In this document: piece after piece, positions 24,920 to 32,931 of the stretch
Numbering within the stretch: the first letter of the stretch is position 1
Layout of the letters: each line of letters begins with the position of its first letter
Program-made: the position numbers and the translations under genes
Notes under the pieces: model-generated
What the model saw: the letters and a program-made list of their open reading frames with translations, nothing else
The model's database searches: none
What the model was told of the DNA's origin: nothing
Origin: Runella sp.
Lineage (GTDB): Bacteria; Bacteroidota; Bacteroidia; Cytophagales; Spirosomataceae
Direction of reading: 5' to 3'
DNA: 59,367 nucleotides
Assembly (NCBI GenBank): GCA_023254175.1
Contig: JALQYJ010000031.1
Location: 1-59,367, forward strand

Positions 24920-25947
24920 TCTTCTAAAACGTTGGCGATAAACGTAACTTTAAGAAAGAGCAAGGTTAAAAAGAAGGTAATTGCCCAATTAAGATAGATT
25001 CTGTAATAATCTTTGACCTCTTGGTAACGTCGGTTTTTGACATTTACTCGCTCAAGGCGGTCAATTTGTCGAAATACGTGGGTGAGGGTGGTATTATCGG
25101 TAGCTCGATAGAATTGACCGTTGGTAGTGGCAGCAATTTGTTTGAGAATGGCTTCGTCGGCTAAAGAATTTACCACCTTGCTAGTGCCTAGCGAATCGCG
25201 CACTGTTCTTGTCATAAAAGGCTTCCCCACTGCAATCGTATAAACACGTATCCCAAACGCCTTTGCAAGCTTGGCCGCCGTGGTAGGGTCGAGGTTACCT
25301 GCGGTATTATCGCCATCGCTAAGCACAACAACTACTTTTGATTTAGTCATACTTTCCCTCAGTCGATTAATACACACAGCCAAGGCACTCCCAACGGCAG
25401 TACCCGCCACCGTAATCATTCGATGATCAACGTTTTCCAAAAAATTGTAAATCAACTCATAATCGTTGGTAAGGGGACAAAGTGTAAAGGCTTCTCCCGC
25501 AAATACGACCAAGCCTACTCGGTCTTGCAATCGGCCACCAATAAACTTTTTGGCTACACTTTTGGCCGAACTGAGTCGGTTAGGGGGCAAATCTTGTTCT
25601 AGCATTGAGTCTGAAATGTCCAATGCCAACATAATATCAACTACTTCGGCATCTCGTTCAGTAACAGTATTGATTAACTGAGGACGAGCGAGGGCAATCA
25701 GCAAGCAACTGAGCGCTAGAAAACCCGTCAGAGGAAACAAATAGCGAAAAGCCACAGACCAGCTGCGGGGTGCATCTTTATCGACAAACGTAACGCCAAG
25801 CTGCTGAAATGCTCCCGCCTGAAACGCATTGCGTAGCCAAAACGCCACGGGAATGGCCAAAACACCATACAAATAGTACGGATGCGCCCACGAAAACGCT
25901 TGGAGTTTTGCCAAGGTAAACCACTCAAGAGAAAGCCAATCCCACAT
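24916..25947 (-). CDS. batA: BatA-like von Willebrand factor A membrane protein
   Basis: The 343-residue product has two N-terminal transmembrane segments (about 20-37 and 70-88), a von Willebrand A domain with a complete MIDAS motif (MLALDISDSM, Asp-x-Ser-x-Ser, plus SDGDNTAGN further on), and a C-terminal transmembrane helix (WAITFFLTLLFLKVTF). This is the BatA architecture from the Bacteroides aerotolerance locus; such proteins usually sit with MoxR, BatB and TPR proteins. Here the upstream genes are DUF4834 and a broken RND exporter and no batB follows, so the locus is either incomplete or dispersed. Its stop codon overlaps the stop region of the small convergent frame. Confidence 0.87.
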   Translation of the reverse strand: MWDWLSLEWFTLAKLQAFSWAHPYYLYGVLAIPVAFWLRNAFQAGAFQQLGVTFVDKDAPRSWSVAFRYLFPLTGFLALSCLLIALARPQLINTVTERDAEVVDIMLALDISDSMLEQDLPPNRLSSAKSVAKKFIGGRLQDRVGLVVFAGEAFTLCPLTNDYELIYNFLENVDHRMITVAGTAVGSALAVCINRLRESMTKSKVVVVLSDGDNTAGNLDPTTAAKLAKAFGIRVYTIAVGKPFMTRTVRDSLGTSKVVNSLADEAILKQIAATTNGQFYRATDNTTLTHVFRQIDRLERVNVKNRRYQEVKDYYRIYLNWAITFFLTLLFLKVTFIANVLED

Positions 25948-25964
25948 AGATACGTCAGTCGAGG

Positions 25965-26207
25965 TTAGTCTTTCACTTCTTCGTAGTCCACGTATTCACC
26001 GCCGTTGAAGCGCGACGAGTCAGATTTGGACGGTTTGGCATCTACTCTAATCTCGCCTTCACGGCGCTGTTGAGTAGCTTGGTTAGTTTTTCGTTGTTCT
26101 TTGACCAACTGACGTCCCACCAACAACCAAAACATAAATCGGCGGAAACCTGGAACAAAAGCTACCAACAAGATGAAGATGAGTATGATATTAAAAAGTA
26201 TTTTCAT
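25965..26207 (-). CDS. DUF4834-like small membrane protein
   Basis: The 80-residue protein has one N-terminal transmembrane helix (ILFNIILIFILLVAFVPGF) followed by an Arg/Gln-rich cytoplasmic tail that ends GGEYVDYEEVKD. The acidic tyrosine-containing end is the recurring feature of DUF4834 proteins of Bacteroidota, whose role is unknown. Its ATG overlaps the stop of the upstream broken exporter gene (ATGA), and batA begins 17 bp downstream, so all three are in one minus-strand unit. Confidence 0.78.
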   Translation of the reverse strand: MKILFNIILIFILLVAFVPGFRRFMFWLLVGRQLVKEQRKTNQATQQRREGEIRVDAKPSKSDSSRFNGGEYVDYEEVKD

Positions 26208-27170
26208 TGTTCTAGTTTTTTATTCATCCATAACAAAAACGCAGGAAGAAGGATTAAATTGGACAACATTCCGATTAACAAGGTAATAGAAACCAAAATT
26301 CCCAATGCCACTGTGCCTTTAAACGTAGACGCTGTAAAAATAGCAAATCCTATGAAAAGTATTATAGCCGTGTAAAACATACTAATCCCTGTAAACTGAA
26401 TTGTTTGAGAAACAGCTTCGGCGACGGTTCGGCCTTTGTTCCGAAATTCGTCTTTGTATTTGGTCAAAAAGTAAATCGTTCCGTCGGACGAAAGCCCAAA
26501 AGCAATGCTAAAAATGAGCGTTGTTGACGGTTTGAGGTGAATCCCTGCAAATCCCATAATCCCCGCCGTAATCGCCAACGGTACCAAGCTAGGAATAACG
26601 GCAATCAGAATCATTCGCCAATTACCAAACAAAACCACCATCAAGGCCGAAATCAATCCAATAGCTAGTAATGTACTTTCAACGAGGTTTTGGAGCAAAT
26701 AATCGTTGCCTTTGGTAAACACCACGCTGTTACCCGTAATTTTTGCTTCGTATCTCTCTTCTTTGTCAACCCACTTGCCTGTCGCTGGATTACTATTAAA
26801 AATACTGTCAATTTTAGGTTGAAGCAGGTCGTACAATTTCCCTCAAATTGGCGTTTGAAACCACTTCTTTTACGCCCTCAATCTTTTTGATTGCTTGATT
26901 GAGTTCGTACCAGTCGCTAAATAGTTCCTTCTGAAACATTTTGTCGGTTGCTACCCCCATCACAAGTACGTTTCCATCTTCACCATACCTTGCTTTAAAT
27001 GCCTCGTACAATTGAAAATTAGTGTCTGAAACAGGTAAAATTTTGGCCAATTCGTAAGAAAGCCGAACTTTGGAGGCTTGATACCCCATAAAACCTGTTA
27101 GCACCACCACCAAAGCCAGTAGTACTGTACGATTTTTTAAAATAAACTTAGAAGTGGCTTGCCAAAACAC
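26204..27170 (-). pseudogene. RND/MMPL-family exporter gene, internally deleted and frameshifted
   Basis: Two reading frames together encode the two ends of an RND/MMPL transporter. The first (GTG 27170 to stop near 26814) gives the N-terminal helix and periplasmic start: FILKNRTVLLALVVVLTGFMG, SYELAKILPVSD, FKARYGEDGNVLVMG, IKKIEGVKEVVSNANLREI. The second (from about 26836 to 26204) gives the last part: YLLQNLVESTLLAIGLISALM, IPSLVPLAITAGIMGFAG, FSIAFGLSSDGTIYFLTKYKDEF and further helices. Intact relatives have about 770-800 residues; only about 310 are left, so roughly 450 residues including helices 2-6 are missing at the junction near 26825, and the remaining parts are out of frame. Translational coupling to DUF4834 survives. 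An assembly artefact is an alternative. Confidence 0.82.
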
Positions 27171-27204
27171 ATGAGTAGGGGTTAAATTAAAAGTCGAACA
27201 ATCA

Positions 27205-27212
27205 CAAATGTA
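27205..27212 (-). promoter_or_regulatory. -7 promoter element for the exporter/DUF4834/batA unit
   Basis: On the minus strand TACATTTG matches TAnnTTTG 34 bp upstream of the GTG at 27170. It lies immediately before the divergent GAF gene. Confidence 0.5.
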
Positions 27213-27226
27213 AAGAATATCAACGG

Positions 27227-27724
27227 ATGGCAGAAACACTTCATCTTCCGCAAACAACCAATCGTAAGCTTATCTACGAAAGCCTTTATCCACAGATTGA
27301 AGCGCTCGTAGAAGGCGAAACCGACCTCACTGCCAATCTTGCCAATATTACGGCAGCACTCAAACAAGGGTTTCAGTTTTTTTGGGTAGGATTTTACGTA
27401 TCCAAACAAGGTCAGTTAGTCCTTGGTCCTTTTCAAGGCCCCATTGCTTGCACCCGAATCCAGTACCATAGAGGAGTGTGTGGGGCTTGTTATACTCGCC
27501 GCGAAACCATCATTGTGCCAGATGTAGAACAGTTTCCTGGACATATTGCGTGCAGTTCAGCATCAAAGTCAGAAATTGTTTTGCCTGTTTTTGACGCCAA
27601 CGGCGAGGTAGCAATGGTGCTTGATATCGATAGCGACCAGCTAAATGATTTTTCAGAGATAGATGCCGAAGGATTAGAGAAAATCACTGCCTTAATTGGC
27701 CGTCTTATGATTACGGCTACTTAA
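27227..27724 (+). CDS. msrC: Free methionine-(R)-sulfoxide reductase (GAF domain)
   Basis: The 165-residue single GAF-domain enzyme reduces free L-methionine-(R)-sulfoxide in the cytosol. The catalytic cysteines of fRMsr are present with the right spacing: Cys75 (GPIACTRI), Cys85 (RGVCGACY) and Cys109 (GHIACSSASKSEIVLPV), corresponding to the three cysteines of the E. coli enzyme 10 and 24 residues apart. An extra Cys88 is also seen. The VPDVEQFPGHIACSS block is diagnostic. ATG at 27227 is the only reasonable start. The 3' end overlaps the convergent GT9 gene by 8 bp. Confidence 0.93.
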   Translation: MAETLHLPQTTNRKLIYESLYPQIEALVEGETDLTANLANITAALKQGFQFFWVGFYVSKQGQLVLGPFQGPIACTRIQYHRGVCGACYTRRETIIVPDVEQFPGHIACSSASKSEIVLPVFDANGEVAMVLDIDSDQLNDFSEIDAEGLEKITALIGRLMITAT

Positions 27725-28688
27725 TTTCTTTGATTTCGAACTGAAGCGAAAGCTCATTCATACACTTAAAATGCCCTTTAGGACAGCGTTTATTGCCAAT
27801 TTTAGAGCACGGGCGGCAAGTAAGTTGGCGGTTTTCCAGAATTACAAAGTTGGTTAGGTAGGGGTACATTCCAAATTCAGGTACAGTATTTCCCCAAATC
27901 GAATACACTTTTTTCTTGAAAGCCGCTGCTACGTGCATCAGGCCTGTATCATGGCTAAAAACCAATTTTGACTGTTGTACTAGTGAAGCCGACTGGTTGA
28001 AATTGCATTTCCCGCAAGCATTATAAACTCGTTCTTCTCCTAGCGCTTGTTCGATTACCTCCCCATTTTCGGCATCTTCTTTTCCGCCTAACAATACTAT
28101 TGGGTAATTGATTTTTTGACAAAGCTCAATCATCCGTGCCAAGGGTAGTTTTTTGGTTTCGTGCTGACCACCAATGGCATAGGCAACGTAGCCCTTTTGG
28201 TACGTAGCAGGCAGCCAGTCGGGCTCAATGATGTCTTTGTACGGGATAAAATAATCTAACCCTTTCTTATCATTGATAATCCCCAGTTTTCTAACAGCAT
28301 CTAAATAGCGCTCCACAATGTGAACATCGGGCATGGCTTTGACTTTAAAATTGACAAACAGCCATTTTTCCCAGTTTAACTTATTAAAACTATACGATTC
28401 TACCCCCAACGCCGTTTTTAATTGGAAGGTACGGAGGTTGTTGTGCAAATCGATGACTACATCAAACTTCTCTTGCCTCAGCGTCCCAATAAGCCCCCAA
28501 AGGGTTTCTTCCAACACGTGAATTTTATCAATGTAGGGGTTGTCAGCAATCAAAAACCGATATGAAGCCTTCGTTACGTAATGTAATTCAATATCAGGAC
28601 GTTGAGTTTTGAGGCAACGTACCACGGGTGTCGTCAGTACGATGTCACCAATGGACGAAAACCGAATCACCAAGACTTTTAAAGGCAT
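27717..28688 (-). CDS. Glycosyltransferase family 9 (heptosyltransferase-like)
   Basis: The 323-residue GT-B enzyme starts with the GT9 signature VLVIRFSSIGDIVLTTPVVRCLK (about 5-27) and contains DVVIDLHNNLRT, IVLLGGKEDAENGEVI and the donor-site segment KLVFSHDTGLMHVAAAFKKKVYSIWG. GT9 enzymes add heptose or related sugars to the lipopolysaccharide core at the inner membrane. The Cys-rich C-terminus (TCRPCSKIGNKRCPKGHFKC) is frequent in Bacteroidota members and might bind a metal. ATG 28688 places the signature correctly. It is not linked to other core genes here, although the KdsC-like phosphatase lies 2 kb away. Confidence 0.9.
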   Translation of the reverse strand: MPLKVLVIRFSSIGDIVLTTPVVRCLKTQRPDIELHYVTKASYRFLIADNPYIDKIHVLEETLWGLIGTLRQEKFDVVIDLHNNLRTFQLKTALGVESYSFNKLNWEKWLFVNFKVKAMPDVHIVERYLDAVRKLGIINDKKGLDYFIPYKDIIEPDWLPATYQKGYVAYAIGGQHETKKLPLARMIELCQKINYPIVLLGGKEDAENGEVIEQALGEERVYNACGKCNFNQSASLVQQSKLVFSHDTGLMHVAAAFKKKVYSIWGNTVPEFGMYPYLTNFVILENRQLTCRPCSKIGNKRCPKGHFKCMNELSLQFEIKEIK

Positions 28689-28724
28689 GAACGTATAGGG
28701 TTCGTAGAAACTTGACTTTTATGA

Positions 28725-28732
28725 CAAAACTA
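28725..28732 (-). promoter_or_regulatory. -7 promoter element upstream of the GT9 gene
   Basis: On the minus strand TAGTTTTG matches TAnnTTTG, 36 bp from the ATG. A -33 box was not recognised. Confidence 0.42.
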
Positions 28733-28764
28733 ACTAATTTTACTAAAAAACAGCCTTCCGAATT

Positions 28765-29088
28765 ATGTTAGATAAACTTTTTGACTTCAAGAACGACCGT
28801 CGTTTGAGTGTCTATTTGTACCGTGCAGGCTTTGGTTTGTGGCTCGTTTACATCTTATTAGGTGCAAGTTTTCTCCACGAATTCGTGGCTTATCGCGTGC
28901 ATTGTGCCATTATGTGCGGCTTTTTTATGGTTTTTGGCCTTTCGGCCTCCATGTACTACGACTACTACCACCACCACGAAGAATTTGAGCAAAAAAAGAA
29001 GTGGCTTATCATTAGCTACCTCATCCTTTTTGGGCTACTCTACTTCTTTGTTTTTAAAGACAAAGCCGTTTCTCTTAATCTATTTTAA
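28765..29088 (+). CDS. Small three-helix membrane protein, unrecognised
   Basis: The 107-residue product has three predicted transmembrane segments (about 23-41, 45-63 and 81-98). A His/Tyr-rich loop, YYDYYHHHEEFEQKKK, lies between the second and third. The histidine cluster could bind metal but no family was recognised. The ATG at 28765 is clear. It is convergent with the siroheme gene, whose stop lies 3 bp downstream of its own stop. Confidence 0.7.
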   Translation: MLDKLFDFKNDRRLSVYLYRAGFGLWLVYILLGASFLHEFVAYRVHCAIMCGFFMVFGLSASMYYDYYHHHEEFEQKKKWLIISYLILFGLLYFFVFKDKAVSLNLF

Positions 29089-29091
29089 GAG

Positions 29092-29658
29092 TTATTTCAT
29101 CACGTTGGTAATTTCGTTGAGTTTTTCAAGTTTATCTTGAAAGTCTCCTTTGAGTTTGTTTCTTATTTGTTGCAGATTATCCAACGTTGCTTGCAACGAA
29201 TCGGGTAGAATCTCTTCTAAGACTTCTCGAAAACGCTTGGCAAAAGTGGGTGATTTGCCATTGGTTGAAATAGCAATCTTTAAATCGCCTTTTTTTACCA
29301 CCGAGCTTAGGTAGAAGTCGCAAAGTTCGGGGGTGTCAGCTACGTTAACCAAAATCTTGCGAGCTTTGCAGTCTTGCTGTACCTGATGGTTTACCGCTTT
29401 ATCATTGGTACCTACAATCACAATATCGCGACCTCCCAAAAAATGAGGCTCATATCGCTGATATATTAATTCAACACTGGGGTGCGACAGCGACAGGTCT
29501 TTAATTTCTTCGCGGATTTCGGGGGCAACGAGCGTGACCTGCGTCTGGGGAGAATTGACCAATACAGCCGTCAATTTTTCTAACCCCACGTATCCACCTC
29601 CTACGATGAGTACATGAAGTTGCTCAAGTTTCAAAAAAACAGGAAAGAGTGTATTCAC
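29092..29658 (-). CDS. Precorrin-2 dehydrogenase / sirohydrochlorin ferrochelatase (siroheme synthase N-domain)
   Basis: The 188-residue product corresponds to the CysG N-terminal/Met8 domain, which oxidises precorrin-2 to sirohydrochlorin with NAD and can insert iron to make siroheme. The NAD-binding VLIVGGGYVGLEK is at about 16-28 and the diagnostic NVADTPELCDFYLSSVVKKG and AISTNGKSPTFAKRFREVLEE follow. The uroporphyrinogen methyltransferase domain is absent, so SUMT must be encoded elsewhere. The start is GTG at 29658. Siroheme serves sulfite or nitrite reductase; no such gene is in the window. Confidence 0.88.
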   Translation of the reverse strand: MNTLFPVFLKLEQLHVLIVGGGYVGLEKLTAVLVNSPQTQVTLVAPEIREEIKDLSLSHPSVELIYQRYEPHFLGGRDIVIVGTNDKAVNHQVQQDCKARKILVNVADTPELCDFYLSSVVKKGDLKIAISTNGKSPTFAKRFREVLEEILPDSLQATLDNLQQIRNKLKGDFQDKLEKLNEITNVMK

Positions 29659-29718
29659 AGATTCATTGTTTTAAGTTGTAGTTTCTCAACAACCTTTTCC
29701 TCCGATATTGTTCACTCC

Positions 29719-30159
29719 TTATTTCACTCTTGTCCAACTATCGGTGCGACCTATGAGCGAAATACCAACAAAACCTCTCACATCCAATTGATTAGCGCTC
29801 AACAGTTTCATTTTACAACTATACTCTTTTCCATTTTCAGGGTCATAAATTTTACCACCTTCCCACACATTATCGCCATCATATAAAAAGTTATTCAAAT
29901 TAATCATACCCAAGATAGGGCGTGATTTCTTTTGGGTGTCTGGGTTATTTTTGTCCAACCTAGGCTTACCCGTGACTTCATCATTGGGTTCTTTGAGCCA
30001 AACTATTTTACCAAAATACTTTTCTCCTTGTTTATAAATTTGAACATGCCCCTTTTTAGAGCCAGTCAACCACGTACCTAAACAAGCATCTGCCTTTCCT
30101 TGCGCTAAGAGTTGCAGCGACAAAAATGTCATAAAAAGCATTACTTTTACTTTTTTCAT
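29719..30159 (-). CDS. DUF2147 exported protein
   Basis: The 146-residue protein has a signal peptide (MKKVKVMLFMTFLSLQLLAQ) and a DUF2147 domain: LGTWLTGSKKGHVQIYKQGEKYFGKIVWL, GMINLNNFLYDGDNVWEGGKIYDPENGKEYSCKMKL and DVRGFVGISLIGRTDSWTRV. DUF2147 is a lipocalin-like beta-barrel of unknown ligand, common in the periplasm of Bacteroidota and Proteobacteria. The start ATG at 30159 precedes the signal peptide directly. It appears monocistronic. Confidence 0.88.
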   Translation of the reverse strand: MKKVKVMLFMTFLSLQLLAQGKADACLGTWLTGSKKGHVQIYKQGEKYFGKIVWLKEPNDEVTGKPRLDKNNPDTQKKSRPILGMINLNNFLYDGDNVWEGGKIYDPENGKEYSCKMKLLSANQLDVRGFVGISLIGRTDSWTRVK

Positions 30160-30273
30160 CTTGAAAATGGTTTTTTAGTTTGAATAATGAACGCAAGTTC
30201 TTTTGTTTTTATTACAGATACAACAACCCGTTCAAAACATTGTCATACAAAGTTTTTGTAGTATTTTTTATCT

Positions 30274-30981
30274 ATGACTTCTGACATAAACGCAATTTTT
30301 ACCCAGCTTGGGGGAGAATTTATCACACCTATTTCCGAATTGACCCAAAAACTATCGTCGGTCAAAGCGTTTATTTTTGACTGGGACGGAGTCTTCAACG
30401 ACGGCACCAAAAACGAACAAGGGAGCAGCAATTTCAGTGAAGTCGATTCAATGGGCACCAATCTTTTGCGCTTTGGTTGGTGGCTTTCTCAACAATCCAT
30501 GCCCTACATAGCAGTGATTTCAGGCGAGCGTAACTTGCTTTCGTTTCAACTCGTCCAGCGAGAGCATTACCATGCTTGCTATTTTAGAATAAAGCACAAA
30601 ATTGAGGCACTCGAACATTTTATGAGCAGCAGGGGGCTGAAAGCCAACGAAGTAGCCTTCTTTTTTGATGATGCTCTCGACTTGTCCATTGCCGAGCAGT
30701 GTGGCGTGCGGATTTTGATACGTCACAAAGGCAACCCACTTTTCCAAAAGTATGTCATCAAAAACAAACTTGTTGATTACATAACGGCTCAAGACGGGGG
30801 GAATTTTGCCGTACGAGAAGGATGTGAATTGATACTTGGCCTGCAGAAAGTTCACGACCAAACCATCGACGAACGGTTGCGGTTTTATCCTTATTACAAC
30901 AACTATCTCACCGAGCGACAAGCCATCCAAAGCCAATTTTTTACCCTTGTCGACGGCCAATTTGAACCCCAGTCCGTCTAA
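30274..30981 (+). CDS. KdsC-like HAD family phosphatase
   Basis: The 235-residue HAD-superfamily protein has the motif [15 protein letters not shown] (nucleophile Asp in FDWDG), motif II VISGERN, and motif [24 protein letters not shown]. The similarity to 3-deoxy-D-manno-octulosonate-8-phosphate phosphatase is best in the first half. It is longer than KdsC (about 170-190 residues) by an N-terminal extension of about 28 residues and a C-terminal one, which weakens a direct assignment to Kdo synthesis. nuoB starts 57 bp downstream with its own promoter. Confidence 0.75.
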   Translation: MTSDINAIFTQLGGEFITPISELTQKLSSVKAFIFDWDGVFNDGTKNEQGSSNFSEVDSMGTNLLRFGWWLSQQSMPYIAVISGERNLLSFQLVQREHYHACYFRIKHKIEALEHFMSSRGLKANEVAFFFDDALDLSIAEQCGVRILIRHKGNPLFQKYVIKNKLVDYITAQDGGNFAVREGCELILGLQKVHDQTIDERLRFYPYYNNYLTERQAIQSQFFTLVDGQFEPQSV

Positions 30982-30999
30982 CTTTCACTACGTTTTACC

Positions 31000-31013
31000 T
31001 ACCTTTGTCAAAG
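31000..31013 (+). promoter_or_regulatory. -7 element TACCTTTG overlapping palindrome CTTTGTCAAAG, upstream of nuoB
   Basis: TAccTTTG is at 31000-31007 and the 11-bp palindrome CTTTGTCAAAG at 31003-31013. The same composite recurs at 43852-43866. It makes a TTG start at 31005 impossible and supports ATG 31038 for nuoB. Confidence 0.6.
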
Positions 31014-31037
31014 TTTAGCATTCCGACAGCGAGTAGC

Positions 31038-31562
31038 ATGGATTTACAGAACAATAGACTCAAAACAGGCGACGGAGGTGTGATTGTCACTAGCGTCGAA
31101 GACTTACTCAATTGGTCGCGGCTTTCGTCGCTTTGGCCTATGGGATTTGGCTTGGCCTGCTGTGCCATCGAAATGATGGCCTCGTATGCCTCCAACTACG
31201 ACCTAGAGCGTTTCGGGATTTTCCCACGCCCTTCGCCGCGTCAATCGGACGTAATGATTGTAGCTGGAACCGTGACCTTCAAAATGGCCGACCGCATCCG
31301 CCGCCTTTATGAACAAATGCCAGAGCCTCGCTATGTGATTTCGATGGGGAGTTGCTCCAACTGCGGCGGGCCCTATTGGGAGCACGGCTACCACGTGGTA
31401 AAAGGAGTAGATAGAATCATCCCCGTCGATGTATATGTGCCAGGCTGCCCACCGCGCCCTGAGGCCCTGATTGGTGGTTTTTTGAAATTACAAGAAAAAA
31501 TCAGCACTGAGCACCCTCTTGCACCGAAGCTCCTTCTAGAAATGGAAAAAGAAAGTGTATAA
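31038..31562 (+). CDS. nuoB: NADH-quinone oxidoreductase subunit B
   Basis: From ATG 31038 the product has 174 residues. NuoB carries the terminal [4Fe-4S] cluster N2 of complex I next to the quinone site at the cytoplasmic membrane. The four ligands are visible: Cys41-Cys42 (LACCAIEMM), Cys106 ([12 protein letters not shown]) and Cys137 ([11 protein letters not shown]). Start choice: the frame is open to a TTG at 31005, but a promoter element covers that position. nuoC follows after 53 bp. Neither nuoA upstream nor nuoD downstream is found in the window, so this is an isolated nuoBC pair. Confidence 0.95.
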   Translation: MDLQNNRLKTGDGGVIVTSVEDLLNWSRLSSLWPMGFGLACCAIEMMASYASNYDLERFGIFPRPSPRQSDVMIVAGTVTFKMADRIRRLYEQMPEPRYVISMGSCSNCGGPYWEHGYHVVKGVDRIIPVDVYVPGCPPRPEALIGGFLKLQEKISTEHPLAPKLLLEMEKESV

Positions 31563-31615
31563 CAAAGCTTTTGTACCATCGAGCCTCTGGGCAAGCATTA
31601 CAACTTTTACTCCCC

Positions 31616-32113
31616 ATGACATTTTCAGAAATAACTCAGGTGCTAAACGACCAATTTGGGATAGATTCTTTTTCGGTCGTCAACCAAAAAATTAGCCAAC
31701 CTATCATTCAAATTCAGGCAAATCAATTGCTCGAACTATGTCAATTTTTAGCCAGCGACGAGCGCTTGTTTTTTGATTATTTAGCGTGTATTACGGGTAT
31801 CGACAACGGCTCAACCGCCCATACGATGGAGGTGATTTATCATTTGACGTCGATTCCGTACGAGCATAATTTAGCCCTCAAGGTAATCGTCGAACGCCCC
31901 ACTGACGGCCTACTTCCAAAGGTACCCTCAGTGAGTCACATCTGGCGAACAGCCGACTGGCACGAGCGCGAAACCTACGATTTAATCGGGATTTTCTTCG
32001 AAAACCACCCCGACTTACGCCGTATCTTACTGCCCAACGATTGGGATGGACATCCGCTTCGTAAGGACTACCAAGAGCAAGAATTTTACCACGGTATCAA
32101 AGTAATTTATTGA
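31616..32113 (+). CDS. nuoC: NADH-quinone oxidoreductase subunit C
   Basis: From ATG 31616 the product has 165 residues with the NuoC/30-kDa subunit domain. The C-terminal signature ERETYDLIGIFFENHPDLRRILLPNDWDGHPLRKDY (about 120-155) is unmistakable, and FDYLACITGID lies earlier. The frame continues 45 bp upstream from a weaker start, but MTFSEITQVLNDQFG is a normal NuoC beginning. NuoC is part of the peripheral arm of complex I. It is not fused to NuoD (as in enterobacteria), and no nuoD follows. Confidence 0.93.
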   Translation: MTFSEITQVLNDQFGIDSFSVVNQKISQPIIQIQANQLLELCQFLASDERLFFDYLACITGIDNGSTAHTMEVIYHLTSIPYEHNLALKVIVERPTDGLLPKVPSVSHIWRTADWHERETYDLIGIFFENHPDLRRILLPNDWDGHPLRKDYQEQEFYHGIKVIY

Positions 32114-32253
32114 TTATCAAGGCGTAAAAAAAAGTTCTTGACATATTCAAAAAAAATACTATCCTTCGCAACAATTTCCAGCCTAAAAACGTTGGATTTG
32201 CACAATTCGACCGGTTAATTAACCTATTTTAGAACCAATAAAAGGAAGAGAGT

Positions 32254-32475
32254 ATGTATTGGACATTGGAACTAGCCTCCTATTTAGAAGACGCGCCTTG
32301 GCCCGCTACAAAAGATGAATTAATTGACTTTGCTATTCGCACAGGAGCACCGTTAGAAGTAGTCGAAAACCTTCAAGAACTTGAAGACGATGGTCAACCC
32401 TACGAAAGTATCGAGGAGATATGGCCTGACTATCCTACGAAAGACGACTTCTTCTTCAACGAAGACGAATACTAA
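32254..32475 (+). CDS. DUF2795 small acidic protein
   Basis: The 73-residue soluble protein MYWTLELASYLEDAPWPATK... with TGAPLEVVENLQELEDDGQPYESIEEIWPDYP belongs to DUF2795, a short helical family of unknown function that is highly conserved in Bacteroidota. It is strongly acidic at the C-terminus (DDFFFNEDEY). A purine-rich aaggaagagag stretch lies just before the ATG. A large hairpin follows. Confidence 0.87.
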   Translation: MYWTLELASYLEDAPWPATKDELIDFAIRTGAPLEVVENLQELEDDGQPYESIEEIWPDYPTKDDFFFNEDEY

Positions 32476-32516
32476 TCGAATTCTCTGTTGTCTTAATCAA
32501 AGAGCGATTTCTCAAA

Positions 32517-32568
32517 CCCTCTCATTAGCCTTCGGTCGAAGGTGCAAAATGAGAGGGTCGTCTTTTTG
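32517..32568 (+). terminator. Long hairpin terminator after the DUF2795 gene
   Basis: Outer arms CCCTCTCATT (32517-32526) and AATGAGAGGG (32548-32557) enclose an inner hairpin CCTTCG-GT-CGAAGG (32529-32542). A T-rich stretch lies a few bases downstream. Confidence 0.72.
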
Positions 32569-32628
32569 TTCTATACCATTTTATCAAAAATAAATTTCCC
32601 TTTCTGACGCTTCCATTCCTCTTCTCTT

Positions 32629-32636
32629 TACCTTTG
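32629..32636 (+). promoter_or_regulatory. -7 promoter element of the cobalamin-riboswitch operon
   Basis: TACCTTTG matches TAnnTTTG and is followed by C. It lies about 40-60 bp before the riboswitch core, as expected for its transcription start. Confidence 0.55.
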
Positions 32637-32671
32637 CAATAGTTTTGGGCGCCTCTTGCTTTCTTCAACGA

Positions 32672-32860
32672 ACGCTTCGATGGCTTAATAGGGAATTCGG
32701 TGCAAAGCCGAAGCTGTCCCCGCAACTGTAAGTTTCATCCCCAATTCGCTCTTTTACTACAAAAACCACTGGTCAACAGCAAACTGCTTTTTATCAAGCG
32801 TTTACTCTCAACTGGGAAGGTGCTTGAGCGATGAAACGAGTCAGGAGACCTACCTAAAAT
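32672..32860 (+). promoter_or_regulatory. Cobalamin (B12) riboswitch
   Basis: The conserved core GGGAATTCGGTGCAAAGCC begins at 32691 and continues into AAGCTGTCCCCGCAACTGTA (32711-32730). The B12 box GAGTCAGGAGACCTACC lies at 32838-32854. The order and spacing match the cobalamin riboswitch family. The boundaries are estimates. It lies 70-80 bp before the membrane-protein gene at 32932; the sequence between, with a purine stretch (ggaggagcc, about 32881), may carry the expression platform. No obvious T-run terminator is present, so control of translation initiation is more likely. Confidence 0.92.
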
Positions 32861-32931
32861 CATGCTTAGTCGCTGCGTACGGAGGAGCCCGTCCCAATTG
32901 ATTTAGAATATCTATTTTTTCAAAAATTAGA

